DNA of 46,476 nucleotides from Planctomycetota bacterium (lineage in GTDB: Bacteria > Planctomycetota > UBA1135 > GCA-002686595): the NCBI GenBank assembly GCA_002862085.1, contig PKCK01000086.1:1-46476 (forward strand), written 5' to 3'. Of the stretch, positions 25,337 through 33,522 are shown piece after piece; the first letter of the stretch is position 1, and every line of letters begins with the position of its first letter. The position numbers and the translations under genes are program-made. Under the pieces are notes generated by a model. The model saw only the letters and a program-made list of their open reading frames with translations. It was not told the DNA's origin and made no database searches.

Positions 25337-25924
25337 ATGCAGCGCCGCACCCTCGCCACCCTGCTCGTGGCCGCTCTCCTCGTGGGCCTCGGCTCCATGG
25401 GGGGCTGTACATCGCCCATCCCCAACCGCGTTCCCGTGGGCGAGACCTTCCCGAGCCTCGAGGCCGAGCCGCTGGATGCCACGAGCCGCGACGACTGGGA
25501 GACGATCCCCGACGACTTCGCGGGGAGCCCGCTGCTGCTCCTCGTGGGGTACGTTCAGGACACCCAGTTCGACATCGACCGCTGGCTCTTCGGCGTGCTC
25601 GACGCCGACCTCGACGTGACTCTCCGCGAGGTGCCGGCCGCGCGCGGGATGGCGGCGCGCATGGCCTCGGGGTTCATCGACTCCGGCATGCGGCGCGGGA
25701 TCCCGAAGGCGGAGTGGGGAGCGGTGACGACGACCTACGGCGACCGGGCGGAGAGCATCGCCAGGTTCACCGGGACGGAGCGGCCGCGGAACGCGCGCGT
25801 GCTCCTGCTCGATGGAGACGGCGTGGTGCGCTGGTTCCACGACGAGGGCTTCTCGGCGGCGACGCTGATCGAGCTGCGGGGCGTGATCGAGCCGCTGCGC
25901 GGCGCCGCGTCCGGCGGCGACTGA
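25337..25924 (+). CDS. Thioredoxin-like lipoprotein without redox cysteines
   Basis: 195 residues with a lipoprotein signal (LATLLVAALLVGLGSMGGC, lipobox MGGC). The mature part, GETFPSLEAEPLD then LLLLVGYVQDTQFDIDRWLF, and RVLLLDGDGVVRWFHDEGFSAATLIELRGVI, follows the thioredoxin/AhpC fold order, with the last segment like the GxVxxxxxG strand pair of such proteins. The only cysteine is the lipidation site, so it cannot be a conventional thiol oxidoreductase; a chaperone or metal-binding role is possible. An F1Fo-assembly (Atp10-like) relationship also came to mind but cannot be shown here. Downstream of tpx by 86 bp. Confidence 0.65.
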   Translation: MQRRTLATLLVAALLVGLGSMGGCTSPIPNRVPVGETFPSLEAEPLDATSRDDWETIPDDFAGSPLLLLVGYVQDTQFDIDRWLFGVLDADLDVTLREVPAARGMAARMASGFIDSGMRRGIPKAEWGAVTTTYGDRAESIARFTGTERPRNARVLLLDGDGVVRWFHDEGFSAATLIELRGVIEPLRGAASGGD

Positions 25925-26074
25925 GACCCGGCGATCGGGCTGCGGTGCGCCGGACCCCCGAGCATCGCGGCGGCGATGGGCCACGAGGTGCTCCCGAGGA
26001 GGGCGGCGCCGAGCGCTCGAGCGGCCCGCGCGTGCTCTCGCCGCCACTTCGCCGGGAGCGACGAGCCAGGTCGC

Positions 26075-26080
26075 TACCAT
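26075..26080 (+). promoter_or_regulatory. -10-like TACCAT 6 nt before the PVC mosaic gene
   Basis: TACCAT is followed by 6 nt and ATG 26087. It supports this start, which directly begins the signal peptide, and rejects the open Arg-rich extension to 25976. Confidence 0.5.
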
Positions 26081-26086
26081 CGTGGC

Positions 26087-29000
26087 ATGACGATGCTCCC
26101 CTTCCTCCTCGCTGTCCTCGCTCCTCAGCAACCGTCGCTCGCCGAGGCCTTCGAGGTCCCCGACGGACTGGAGGTCACCCTGTGGGCCGAGTCGCCGGCT
26201 CTGCACAACCCGACCGCCATCGACGTCGACACGCGAGGCCGTATCTGGGTCGCGGAGGCGGTCAACTACCGACAGTGGAGCGGGCGGAACCCGGGGATGC
26301 ATCGCGACGGAGGGGATCGCATCGTCATCCTCGACCGCGCGTCCGACGGGGAGGTGAGCTCCAAGGTCTTCGTCCAGGATCCGGATCTGACGGCACCCCT
26401 CGGCATCGCGGTGGTCGGGGACCGGGTGTACGTCTCGTGCTCTCCGAACCTGTTCGTCTACGTGGACGAGAACGGTGATGACGTTCCCGACCGCCGCGAG
26501 ACCGTCCTGACGGGTTTCGGCGGCTTCGATCACGACCACGGCCTGCACTCCGTGGTCCCTCATGCGGACGGGAAGCTCTACGTGGCGGTGGGCAACGCCG
26601 GACCGCACGTCGTGACCGGACCGGACGGGCGGACGCTCCGGTCCGGCTCGCTCTACTCCGGTGGAGGGCCGCGCCAGGCGGACAACAGGCCGGGACTCGT
26701 GAGCGGGGACGGACGCGTCTGGACCGGCGGACTCATCCTGCGCATGGATCACGACGGCTCGAACCTCGAGGTGCTCGCCCACAACTTCCGGAACGAGTAC
26801 GAGGTCGCGGTCGACGCCTTCGGCGAGCTCTACACCGCCGACAACGACGACGACGGCAACCGCTCCTGTCGGACCACCTGGGTCATGCGAGGCGGTAACC
26901 ACGGCTTCTTCAGCGCGGACGGCAGCCGCGCCTGGCAGGCAGATCGCCGGCCCGGCCTCAGCACCCAGGACGCCCACTGGCACGCGGCTGACCCGGGCGT
27001 CGTGCCGCCCGGCTGCATCAACGGCGGCGGGGGGCCCACGGGCGTCTGCGTCTACGAAGGGACGCTCCTGCCCGAGCGCTTCCATGGAGCGGTGCTCAAC
27101 TGCGACGCGGGAGCGCGCGTGGTGTACGCCCACCTGCCGCGGGCGGAGGGCTCGGGGATCGCGCTCGAACAGGACGTGTTGATTCGCGCCGCGCCGGACG
27201 CCCGGGGTGAGACCGGCCAGTGGTTCCGGCCGAGTGACGTGGCGGTCGGGCCGCGGGGCGAGGTCTACGTCGCCGACTGGTACGACCCCGGCGTCGGCGG
27301 ACATGCCGCGCGAGACCGCGAGGCCTACGGGCGCATCCTGCGGATCGCGCCGCGCGCGGCCGACCGACCTGCGGTCGAGGCAGCGGACCTGACCTCGCTG
27401 CGCGGCGCGGTCGAGTCGCTGCGCTCGCCGGTCGTCGCCGTCCGCGAAGCCGCGCGCCAGCGGCTGCTCTCCGAGCCCGCGGCGGCCGCGCGGGAGCTCG
27501 GCGCGGCGATCGACATCGCTCGCGGGTCGGGGGAGAGAGGAGGATCGGCCTCCCTCGCCGATCGTCAGTTCGGGGCACGCGCTCACGCGGTCCTCGCCCA
27601 GGTGGATCCCGTCGCTGCTCGCCGCGCCGTGCGCTGGAGCGGGCACGCCGACACGGACGCGGCGCAGGTTCGCGCCATGGCGAGCGCCTGGAAAGATCTC
27701 GAGGCCGGCGACGAGGCCGTCCCCCGGACGGCCGCGCTCCACCCGCGCGCGAGGAGGGCGATGCTCCGAGCGCGCGGCGCGCGTGCGGGCGATGCGTTCC
27801 TGCTCGAGACCATCGACGCGCTCGACCCCGAGGACCCCTGGATGCTCGAGACGATCGGCCAGGTCCTCGAAGGGGACGCCGAGAACGCCTACGCCGAGCT
27901 CGCGGCCGACTACGGCGACGCGCCGCTCTCCTGGTCCCCGCGCTTCGAGGCCCTCGCGTGGCGCCTGCACCCCGCGTCCGCCGTGGCGGCACTCTCCGCG
28001 CGGGCCATGGCCCCGCAGCTCGATGCATCGGCGCGGCGCCGCGCCATCGACGCCCTCGCCTTCGCGCCGGGTCGGGCGGCGGCCGAGGCGGTGCATGCCG
28101 CGTCGATCGGCGGTCCCGCGGACCTCCGCGCCTACGCGACGTGGTGGATCGAGAACCGCGCCACCAACGACTGGCGAGAGTTCGGCCTCGAGCCGCGCTC
28201 GGGCGGCAGGGCAGCGGCCACGCTCGCGTTCGAGACCGACGTGATGCAGCGCGGGCGGGAACTCGTCGACGTGGCCGTGGCGGGCGCGAGCGATCTTTGG
28301 CTGACCGTCACCGACGGCGGCGACGGGAACTCCTGCGACTGGGCGGCCATCGCCGCGCCGCGGTTCCTCCTCGAAAGCGGAGAGGAGGTCGCCCTCCATG
28401 ACGGCGCGTGGGTCGAGGCCCGGGCTGGCTGGGGAGAGACGAGCACGGACCGGGATTCCTCCGGTGGATCCCTGGAGTTCCCGGGCGCGCCGATTCCCGC
28501 GGGCATCGGAACCCACGCTCCGGCGGAGATCCGCTTCCAGGTCCCGGAGGGCGCGCTGCGCTTCATGGCGGAGGTTGGGCCCGAGGAAGGCGGTGTGTCC
28601 CAGCAGCTGAATGCCTCCACCAGCCTCGCGTTCCACGTCCACGTTCAGACCCCGCCGGCGCCGAAGCCGCTGCGGGAGTGGATGGCGCGCGCTCTCGACG
28701 TCGACACGGATGACGTGGAGCGCCGCCGCGCCGTCACGGACCTCGCGGCCGACGCCAAGGGAGCGTTGCTCCTCATGGACGCGCTCGAGAACGGGCGGCT
28801 GGACGAGGCGCTCACGGGCCATGCGGGAGAGCGGCTCCTCCGCTCCGACGACCTCGCCGTTCGCGCCCTCGCGAGCCGCGTGGTCCCGCGGACCGGCGCT
28901 GGCGGGCGGGCTCTCCCGTCGATCCCCGACCTGATGGCGCTGACGGGCGACCCGCGGCGTGGCCGCGTGCTCTTCCAGGACGAGGCGCGCGCGCGCTGCG

Positions 29001-29968
29001 TCACCTGTCACGCCTACCAGCAAGGTGACCGCAGGATCGGCGTAGACCTCGGCCCCGAGCTGAGCCTGATCCACCGGAAGCTCGGCCGTGACGCCCTCTT
29101 CGACGCCATCCTCAACCCGAGCGCGGGGATCGCGTTCGGCTACGACACCTACCTGCTTCAGACCTCCGACGGACTCCTCCACACGGGCTTCCTCCTCGCG
29201 GACGGGCCCACCGTCGTGGTGCTCGGAACGGACGGCGAGCGCATGGTGTTCGATGCGGGCGAGGTCGTGCGGCGTGAGAAGCTCGCCGTGTCCACGATGC
29301 CGGAAGGGCTCGCCGCGGAGCTCGAACCCCAGGAGCTCGCGGACCTGGTGGCCTTCCTCGCGGAGGACCCGGGCGCGGAGCCGATCCTCGGCGAGGAACT
29401 CGTGCTCTTCGACGGCACGGACATGGAGGCGTGGACGCCCTGGTTGAGCGACGGCGCCGTCGATCCAGCCGACGTCTGGAGCGTTCAGGACGGCGTACTG
29501 CGCTGCGAGGGCCGGCCGAGCGGGTACATCCAGACTCGCGAGAGCTTCGAGAGTTTCCACCTCACGCTGGAGTGGCGCTTCGATCCGGCCGCTGGCCCGG
29601 GGAACTCGGGCGTCCTCCTGCGCAAGAGCGGATCGGACCGCATCTGGCCGCGGAGCATCGAGGCCCAGCTCCAGCACCGGAACGCCGGCGACTTCTGGAA
29701 CATCGGCGAGGTCCCGATGCGCGCCGATCCGGCGCGCACCCGCGGCCGCAACACCCGCCGGGCGGCGCCCTCCTCCGAGAAGCCGGTGGGGGAGTGGAAC
29801 CGGTACGACATCCTCGTGGACGGTCCCCGGGTGGAGCTTCGCGTGAACGGCGTGCTGCAGAACGCCGCCGACTGGTGCGAGGAGCTGGCGGGCCCGATCT
29901 GCCTTCAGTCGGAGGGCGCGGTCATCGAGTTCCGCGACATCCGTCTGCGCAGGATCCTCGGGCGGTGA
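26087..29968 (+). CDS. PVC-type membrane-bound dehydrogenase/heme-binding protein fused to NPCBM and DUF1080 domains
   Basis: 1293 residues. After a short signal (LPFLLAVLAP) the first 440 residues form the Planctomycetes/Verrucomicrobia dehydrogenase-type beta-propeller (FEVPDGLEVTLWAESP, IDVDTRGRIWVAEAVNYR, DHDHGLHSVV, ADNDDDGNRSC, VAVGPRGEVYVADWYDP). Residues 440-700 are HEAT-like helices. About 708-855 resembles an NPCBM/NEW2 carbohydrate-binding domain (GIGTHAPAEIRFQVPEGA). A single c-type heme motif, CVTCH (Cys971-His975), lies in the PVC heme-binding domain with GVDLGPELSLI and ILNPSAGIAFGY. The last 190 residues form a DUF1080 (3-keto-disaccharide hydrolase-type) domain (ELVLFDGTDMEAW, GNSGVLLRKSG, IEFRDIRLRR). 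It is probably a periplasmic sugar-oxidising or polysaccharide-processing protein that passes electrons to cytochromes. Confidence 0.88.
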   Translation: MTMLPFLLAVLAPQQPSLAEAFEVPDGLEVTLWAESPALHNPTAIDVDTRGRIWVAEAVNYRQWSGRNPGMHRDGGDRIVILDRASDGEVSSKVFVQDPDLTAPLGIAVVGDRVYVSCSPNLFVYVDENGDDVPDRRETVLTGFGGFDHDHGLHSVVPHADGKLYVAVGNAGPHVVTGPDGRTLRSGSLYSGGGPRQADNRPGLVSGDGRVWTGGLILRMDHDGSNLEVLAHNFRNEYEVAVDAFGELYTADNDDDGNRSCRTTWVMRGGNHGFFSADGSRAWQADRRPGLSTQDAHWHAADPGVVPPGCINGGGGPTGVCVYEGTLLPERFHGAVLNCDAGARVVYAHLPRAEGSGIALEQDVLIRAAPDARGETGQWFRPSDVAVGPRGEVYVADWYDPGVGGHAARDREAYGRILRIAPRAADRPAVEAADLTSLRGAVESLRSPVVAVREAARQRLLSEPAAAARELGAAIDIARGSGERGGSASLADRQFGARAHAVLAQVDPVAARRAVRWSGHADTDAAQVRAMASAWKDLEAGDEAVPRTAALHPRARRAMLRARGARAGDAFLLETIDALDPEDPWMLETIGQVLEGDAENAYAELAADYGDAPLSWSPRFEALAWRLHPASAVAALSARAMAPQLDASARRRAIDALAFAPGRAAAEAVHAASIGGPADLRAYATWWIENRATNDWREFGLEPRSGGRAAATLAFETDVMQRGRELVDVAVAGASDLWLTVTDGGDGNSCDWAAIAAPRFLLESGEEVALHDGAWVEARAGWGETSTDRDSSGGSLEFPGAPIPAGIGTHAPAEIRFQVPEGALRFMAEVGPEEGGVSQQLNASTSLAFHVHVQTPPAPKPLREWMARALDVDTDDVERRRAVTDLAADAKGALLLMDALENGRLDEALTGHAGERLLRSDDLAVRALASRVVPRTGAGGRALPSIPDLMALTGDPRRGRVLFQDEARARCVTCHAYQQGDRRIGVDLGPELSLIHRKLGRDALFDAILNPSAGIAFGYDTYLLQTSDGLLHTGFLLADGPTVVVLGTDGERMVFDAGEVVRREKLAVSTMPEGLAAELEPQELADLVAFLAEDPGAEPILGEELVLFDGTDMEAWTPWLSDGAVDPADVWSVQDGVLRCEGRPSGYIQTRESFESFHLTLEWRFDPAAGPGNSGVLLRKSGSDRIWPRSIEAQLQHRNAGDFWNIGEVPMRADPARTRGRNTRRAAPSSEKPVGEWNRYDILVDGPRVELRVNGVLQNAADWCEELAGPICLQSEGAVIEFRDIRLRRILGR

Positions 29969-30055
29969 GTCCCGTTCACGGGGTCGCTCGTTCGCGGCGG
30001 CGGGCTCGCTCGCTGTGATCCGTCCGCGCGCTGCCCGACGGCCGCGCGGGTCGCG

Positions 30056-31117
30056 TCACGCGCGGAGAGTCGCCGTCGCGCCGGTGCCCTCGAGCTGGAA
30101 CTCGGTTCCGGGCTCCTGGTGCTTGCGCTTCACGTAGCCGAGGACCACGCCGCCGTCCTCCTCGAAGGAATAGGCCCAGGAAGTGACCACGCCCAGGTCG
30201 CGGGCCTCGCCGTCGATCTCGCGCATGAGGCGCGTGCCTGGCGCGACCGGGTCGTCGTGGGAGACGCGCAGGCGGAAGAGCTGCTTGTTGAGCCCGCCGT
30301 AGGTGTCGATCTTCGCGACGACCTCCTGGCCGATGTAGCAGCCCTTCGTGAGGGAGAACGCGTCGTCGAGGCGGGCCTCCTGGGGGTAGACGTCAGCGGT
30401 GATGTCACGTCCGAAGACGCCGGTGACCGTGTCGGCGCGCAGGCTGTCGTGGGCGACGAGGCCGCCGCCCGTGGCCCCCGCGTCGAGCAGGGCTCTCCAG
30501 AGCGCGGGGACGGCGTCCGGTTCGGCCTCGACGCGCCAGCCGGGGAGACCGGCGACGGGCACGGGGACGAGGCGCACGGCCGAGCCGCCGAAGGTGGCCA
30601 GATGAGTCGCGTGCTCCCCGCCGCGCTCCGTGGGAGCTCCCTCGAGGACGCGCCCGATGACCTCGAGGGACTTCGGCCCCACGATCTCGAGGGGCGCGTA
30701 GCTCTCGGTCTCGTCGATCAGCGTGAGGTCCTCCGTGAACATGTACATGTCCAGCGCCTCCCGCAGCGCGCCTGCCTGGCCAGGCGGGCAGGAGAGCAGG
30801 TAGCCCTCGCCGAGGAAGGCGAGGTCGAAGACCTGGACCACCTTCCCCTTGCCGGTCAAGAGGAGGTTCCGATTCCCCGTCCCCGGCTCGAGCCCCTTGA
30901 TCTCGTTGGCGAGGATGCGGTGGAGGAAGTCGGTCGCGTCGGAGCCCGCGACGGCGAGGAGTCCAGAGGTCGTCCGGTCGAAGAGGAGGGCGCCCTCACG
31001 TCCGGCCTCGACCTCGCCAGGGACATCGCCGTAGGTCACGACTTCGCCGCCGGCCTCGGCCGGGCGGACGCGCGCGCCGAGGGACGCGTGGAGCTCTTGG
31101 AGCGGTGAGACGTTCAT
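30056..31117 (-). CDS. ygfZ: YgfZ/GcvT-like folate-binding protein
   Basis: 353 residues. The signature KGCYIGQEVV (family K-G-C-[YF]-x-G-Q-E) is present about 250-260 residues in, together with LFDRTTSGLLAVAGSDATDFLH and LLLTGKGKVVQVFDLAFLG near the N-terminus. YgfZ proteins are cytoplasmic tetrahydrofolate-binding factors that help assemble or repair some iron-sulfur enzymes, with the conserved Cys essential. The ATG at 31117 gives the family N-terminus; upstream the frame stays open as a low-complexity shadow. A minus-strand TACCAT at 31155-31150 would give a leader of about 25 nt. The gene is convergent with the PVC mosaic gene (87-bp gap with only a small CCCGT-TC-ACGGG hairpin at 29971-29982). 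Confidence 0.92.
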   Translation of the reverse strand: MNVSPLQELHASLGARVRPAEAGGEVVTYGDVPGEVEAGREGALLFDRTTSGLLAVAGSDATDFLHRILANEIKGLEPGTGNRNLLLTGKGKVVQVFDLAFLGEGYLLSCPPGQAGALREALDMYMFTEDLTLIDETESYAPLEIVGPKSLEVIGRVLEGAPTERGGEHATHLATFGGSAVRLVPVPVAGLPGWRVEAEPDAVPALWRALLDAGATGGGLVAHDSLRADTVTGVFGRDITADVYPQEARLDDAFSLTKGCYIGQEVVAKIDTYGGLNKQLFRLRVSHDDPVAPGTRLMREIDGEARDLGVVTSWAYSFEEDGGVVLGYVKRKHQEPGTEFQLEGTGATATLRA

Positions 31118-31278
31118 GGTGGTGAGCGCACGGAGCGCCGCGGGCGGGGATGGTAGGTCATGGCGCGCGCGGCACAACGGCTGGAGGTGGCGCTCCGTCG
31201 CGGCCCCGTCTCCGGTGTCTCCGGGGGCGCCCGGGAGACGCAATCCGGGCCAATCGCCCGGGTGCCTGCGGGAGCCAG

Positions 31279-31308
31279 TTGACATGGCCGCCGCGGTCGC
31301 TGGAGGAT
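31279..31308 (+). promoter_or_regulatory. Promoter of the respiratory cluster (TTGACA / GAGGAT)
   Basis: A perfect TTGACA at 31279-31284 is followed by an 18-nt spacer and GAGGAT at 31303-31308 (3 of 6 to TATAAT). Transcription would begin near 31315, just before ATG 31319 and after the alternative ATG 31307. The divergent 201-bp gap 31118-31318 also holds the ygfZ -10-like TACCAT. Confidence 0.45.
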
Positions 31309-31318
31309 GCTCGTACCC

Positions 31319-32692
31319 ATGGGGCTCCTTCCCTCGACTCGCGCGCTCGCAGCGGCCGGACTCGCGTCCGCCGTCTCCTGTGGCTTCGTTCCCGACCGTC
31401 CGACCTTCTCCTCCGAGGTCAGCGCGGACACGAGGGCGGCTCTCGCCGAGGCCGACGTCAGCGCGTCCGACGTCGCGGCGGCGCGGATCGGCGGCGCTCT
31501 CGAGCTCTACTTCGGCTCGCCGTCGGCGCCGGGCTACCACCTGACCGACGCCTGGATCGAGGACGAGCGCGACCCCGGTGACGCCTGGTGGGAGCTGTCC
31601 GACGAGGCGGCCGACGCGGTCCGCGACGGGAACGAGCGGCGCTTCGCCGCCCAGATCAGGGCCGTTCGGGCGGCGATCGAGGCCGGAGCCGCGGCGCTCC
31701 CGGATCTGCCGCGGCCGCTCCGGGGCGGCGAGGCGCAGGCGCGCTTCGAGGCCGCCTTCGCTCCGCTCGTGGCCGGCGAGGTCGAGCTGGGTGGCCTTCA
31801 TCCTGACTCGCCGACGGCGGCGGATGCGAGCGAGGACGACCCGTCCTTCACCTGGGGCGACGAGGCGCTGCGCTTCTGGGAGAGCTACTACCCGACCCTC
31901 GAGGAGTCGGCGGAGCTGTTCCGGACTCGCTGCCTGTTCTGCCACGGCCCGCTCGGTGCAGGCGACGGACCCACCGGCCGCACCCTCGATCCGCGGCCCC
32001 GGGATCTGCGCGACGGGATCTTCAAGTGGACCGAGGTCGACGCGAACCGCCGTCCGACCCGGGACGGCCTCGTTCGCCTCCTGCAGCGCGGCGTGAGGGG
32101 CACCGCCATGCCCGCCTTCCGGCGTCTGTCACGCGGCGAGCTGGAGGGTCTCGTCGACTGGATCCGGTATCTCGCGGTGCGCGGGGAGACCGAGCAGCTG
32201 AGCACCTACTTCGCCTGCGAGGAGGGAGACGTCAGACCTGCGAGCGTCGAGCGCGCCTACGGGACCGTCTGGGGCCGCTGGGACGAGGCCGAGGATCACT
32301 GGCTCGCGGTGCCCGCCGGGCCGTCGCCCGCCGAGGTGACGGCCGAGGTCGTCGCCCGCGGCGCCGAGCTCTTCCGCGGGAGCCTCGCGAACTGCGCGAG
32401 CTGCCACGGCACGAACGGCGAGGGCGACGGTGAAGCGATCTGGGAGGAGGGAGAGGAGGGCGAGCGACGCCGGCGCCTCGACCGCTGGGGCCAGCCGAGC
32501 CACCCGCGGAACCTCACGGCTGGCGTCTTCCGCGGCGGCGGCCGTCCTGTCGATCTCTACCGGCGCATCAAGTCCGGCATCGGCGGCACGATCATGCCCG
32601 CTGCCGATGCATCGCTCACCGACGACGACATCTGGGCCCTCGTGCACTTCGTCCTGAGTCTCTCGCGCACGGGCGGGGAGCCGGGGCGATGA
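31319..32692 (+). CDS. Diheme c-type cytochrome heading the oxidase cluster
   Basis: 457 residues from ATG 31319. A signal sequence (ALAAAGLASAVSC) ends in a possible lipobox AVSC, so it may be a periplasm-facing lipoprotein. Two heme c motifs are seen: CLFCH (Cys205-His209), with a following GPLGAGDGPTG loop and a candidate sixth ligand Met in GTAMPAFRRLS, and CASCH (Cys359-His363), with GTNGEGDGEA and GGTIMPAAD (Met). Each Met sits where class I cytochromes have their axial ligand. It probably delivers electrons to the CuA site of CoxB. The stop overlaps coxB (ATGA). The 120-residue region before heme 1 (SPSAPGYHLTDAWIEDERD and following) is unassigned. Confidence 0.85.
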   Translation: MGLLPSTRALAAAGLASAVSCGFVPDRPTFSSEVSADTRAALAEADVSASDVAAARIGGALELYFGSPSAPGYHLTDAWIEDERDPGDAWWELSDEAADAVRDGNERRFAAQIRAVRAAIEAGAAALPDLPRPLRGGEAQARFEAAFAPLVAGEVELGGLHPDSPTAADASEDDPSFTWGDEALRFWESYYPTLEESAELFRTRCLFCHGPLGAGDGPTGRTLDPRPRDLRDGIFKWTEVDANRRPTRDGLVRLLQRGVRGTAMPAFRRLSRGELEGLVDWIRYLAVRGETEQLSTYFACEEGDVRPASVERAYGTVWGRWDEAEDHWLAVPAGPSPAEVTAEVVARGAELFRGSLANCASCHGTNGEGDGEAIWEEGEEGERRRRLDRWGQPSHPRNLTAGVFRGGGRPVDLYRRIKSGIGGTIMPAADASLTDDDIWALVHFVLSLSRTGGEPGR

Positions 32693-33522
32693 TGCGGCTC
32701 GTCGTGGCGCTGCTGGTCCTGGCCCTCGGGGTCCTCGTGGTCGTCTCCATGGAGGCGCCCGAGTGGATCCTCGCGGCGGCGGGCAGCGACTGGTTCCCCG
32801 CGGAGCTCGGCCTCGGCGCCGAGCGCGTCGACGGTCTCTTCGACCACACGAATCTCTTCGCAGCGGGGCTGCTCGGGCTGACGTTCGTGGGGCTGGCGTG
32901 GGCCGTCTGGCGAGGGGCAGGGCGGCGCGCGGGCGAGGGCAGCGAGCGGAGCGGGAGTCGCCGCCTCGAGGTGCTCTGGACCGTCGTCCCTGCGGGCATC
33001 GTCGTTCACCTGACCCTGGCCCAGATCCAAGCGCGCGATGCCATCGCCGCCGACGCCCGGGGCGGAGAGGGCGCGGGAGCCCCTCTCGCGATCGAGGTCG
33101 AGGGTGTTCAGTTCGACTGGCGTTTCACCTACGCGGGGGCCGACGGCGCCTTCGGCACTCTCGACGACGTCACGAGCGTCGTCGACATGCCCGTGCCGGT
33201 GGGCCGTCCGGTGGAGCTGCGCATGAGGAGCGTCGACGTGATCCACAGCTTCTTCGTCCCGGAGCTGCGGATGAAGCGCGACGTCGTGCCCGGGACGGTC
33301 ACTCCTCTGGCGTTCACCATCGACGCGCAGGATCACGCGGCGGCAGGGAGTCCCGAGACGCTCGAGCTGCGCTGCGCGGAGCTCTGTGGCTGGGGTCACT
33401 ACGCCATGGTGGGGCGGCTACTCCCCATGGAGCAGCACGCGTTCGACGACTGGCAGGCCCGCGCCGGCGCCGCCGGCTTCGAGGCCGAAGCGATGGCGGA
33501 CGACGTGGAGGACGAGGGGTGA
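32689..33522 (+). CDS. coxB: Cytochrome c oxidase subunit II (CuA)
   Basis: 277 residues. Two N-terminal TM helices (LVVALLVLALGVLVVVSM and LFAAGLLGLTFVGLAWAVW) and a periplasmic cupredoxin domain with the full CuA site: His186 (VIHSFFVPELRMKRDVVPG), Cys229 and Cys233 in CAELCGWGHYAM, with His237 and Met240; the backbone-carbonyl ligand Glu231 is also there. It accepts electrons from a cytochrome c and passes them to subunit I. There is no fused cytochrome c domain, which fits the separate diheme protein just upstream. The start overlaps the cytochrome gene and the stop overlaps coxA, so the three genes form one operon. Confidence 0.95.
   Translation: MMRLVVALLVLALGVLVVVSMEAPEWILAAAGSDWFPAELGLGAERVDGLFDHTNLFAAGLLGLTFVGLAWAVWRGAGRRAGEGSERSGSRRLEVLWTVVPAGIVVHLTLAQIQARDAIAADARGGEGAGAPLAIEVEGVQFDWRFTYAGADGAFGTLDDVTSVVDMPVPVGRPVELRMRSVDVIHSFFVPELRMKRDVVPGTVTPLAFTIDAQDHAAAGSPETLELRCAELCGWGHYAMVGRLLPMEQHAFDDWQARAGAAGFEAEAMADDVEDEG

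Noticed and set aside
25217..29677. Very long open frame (1486 codons) on the minus strand opposite the PVC mosaic gene
   Set aside because: Composition is Arg/Val/Glu/His-rich with no domains, and the plus strand carries unmistakable conserved motifs. Long antisense frames are expected at this GC content.
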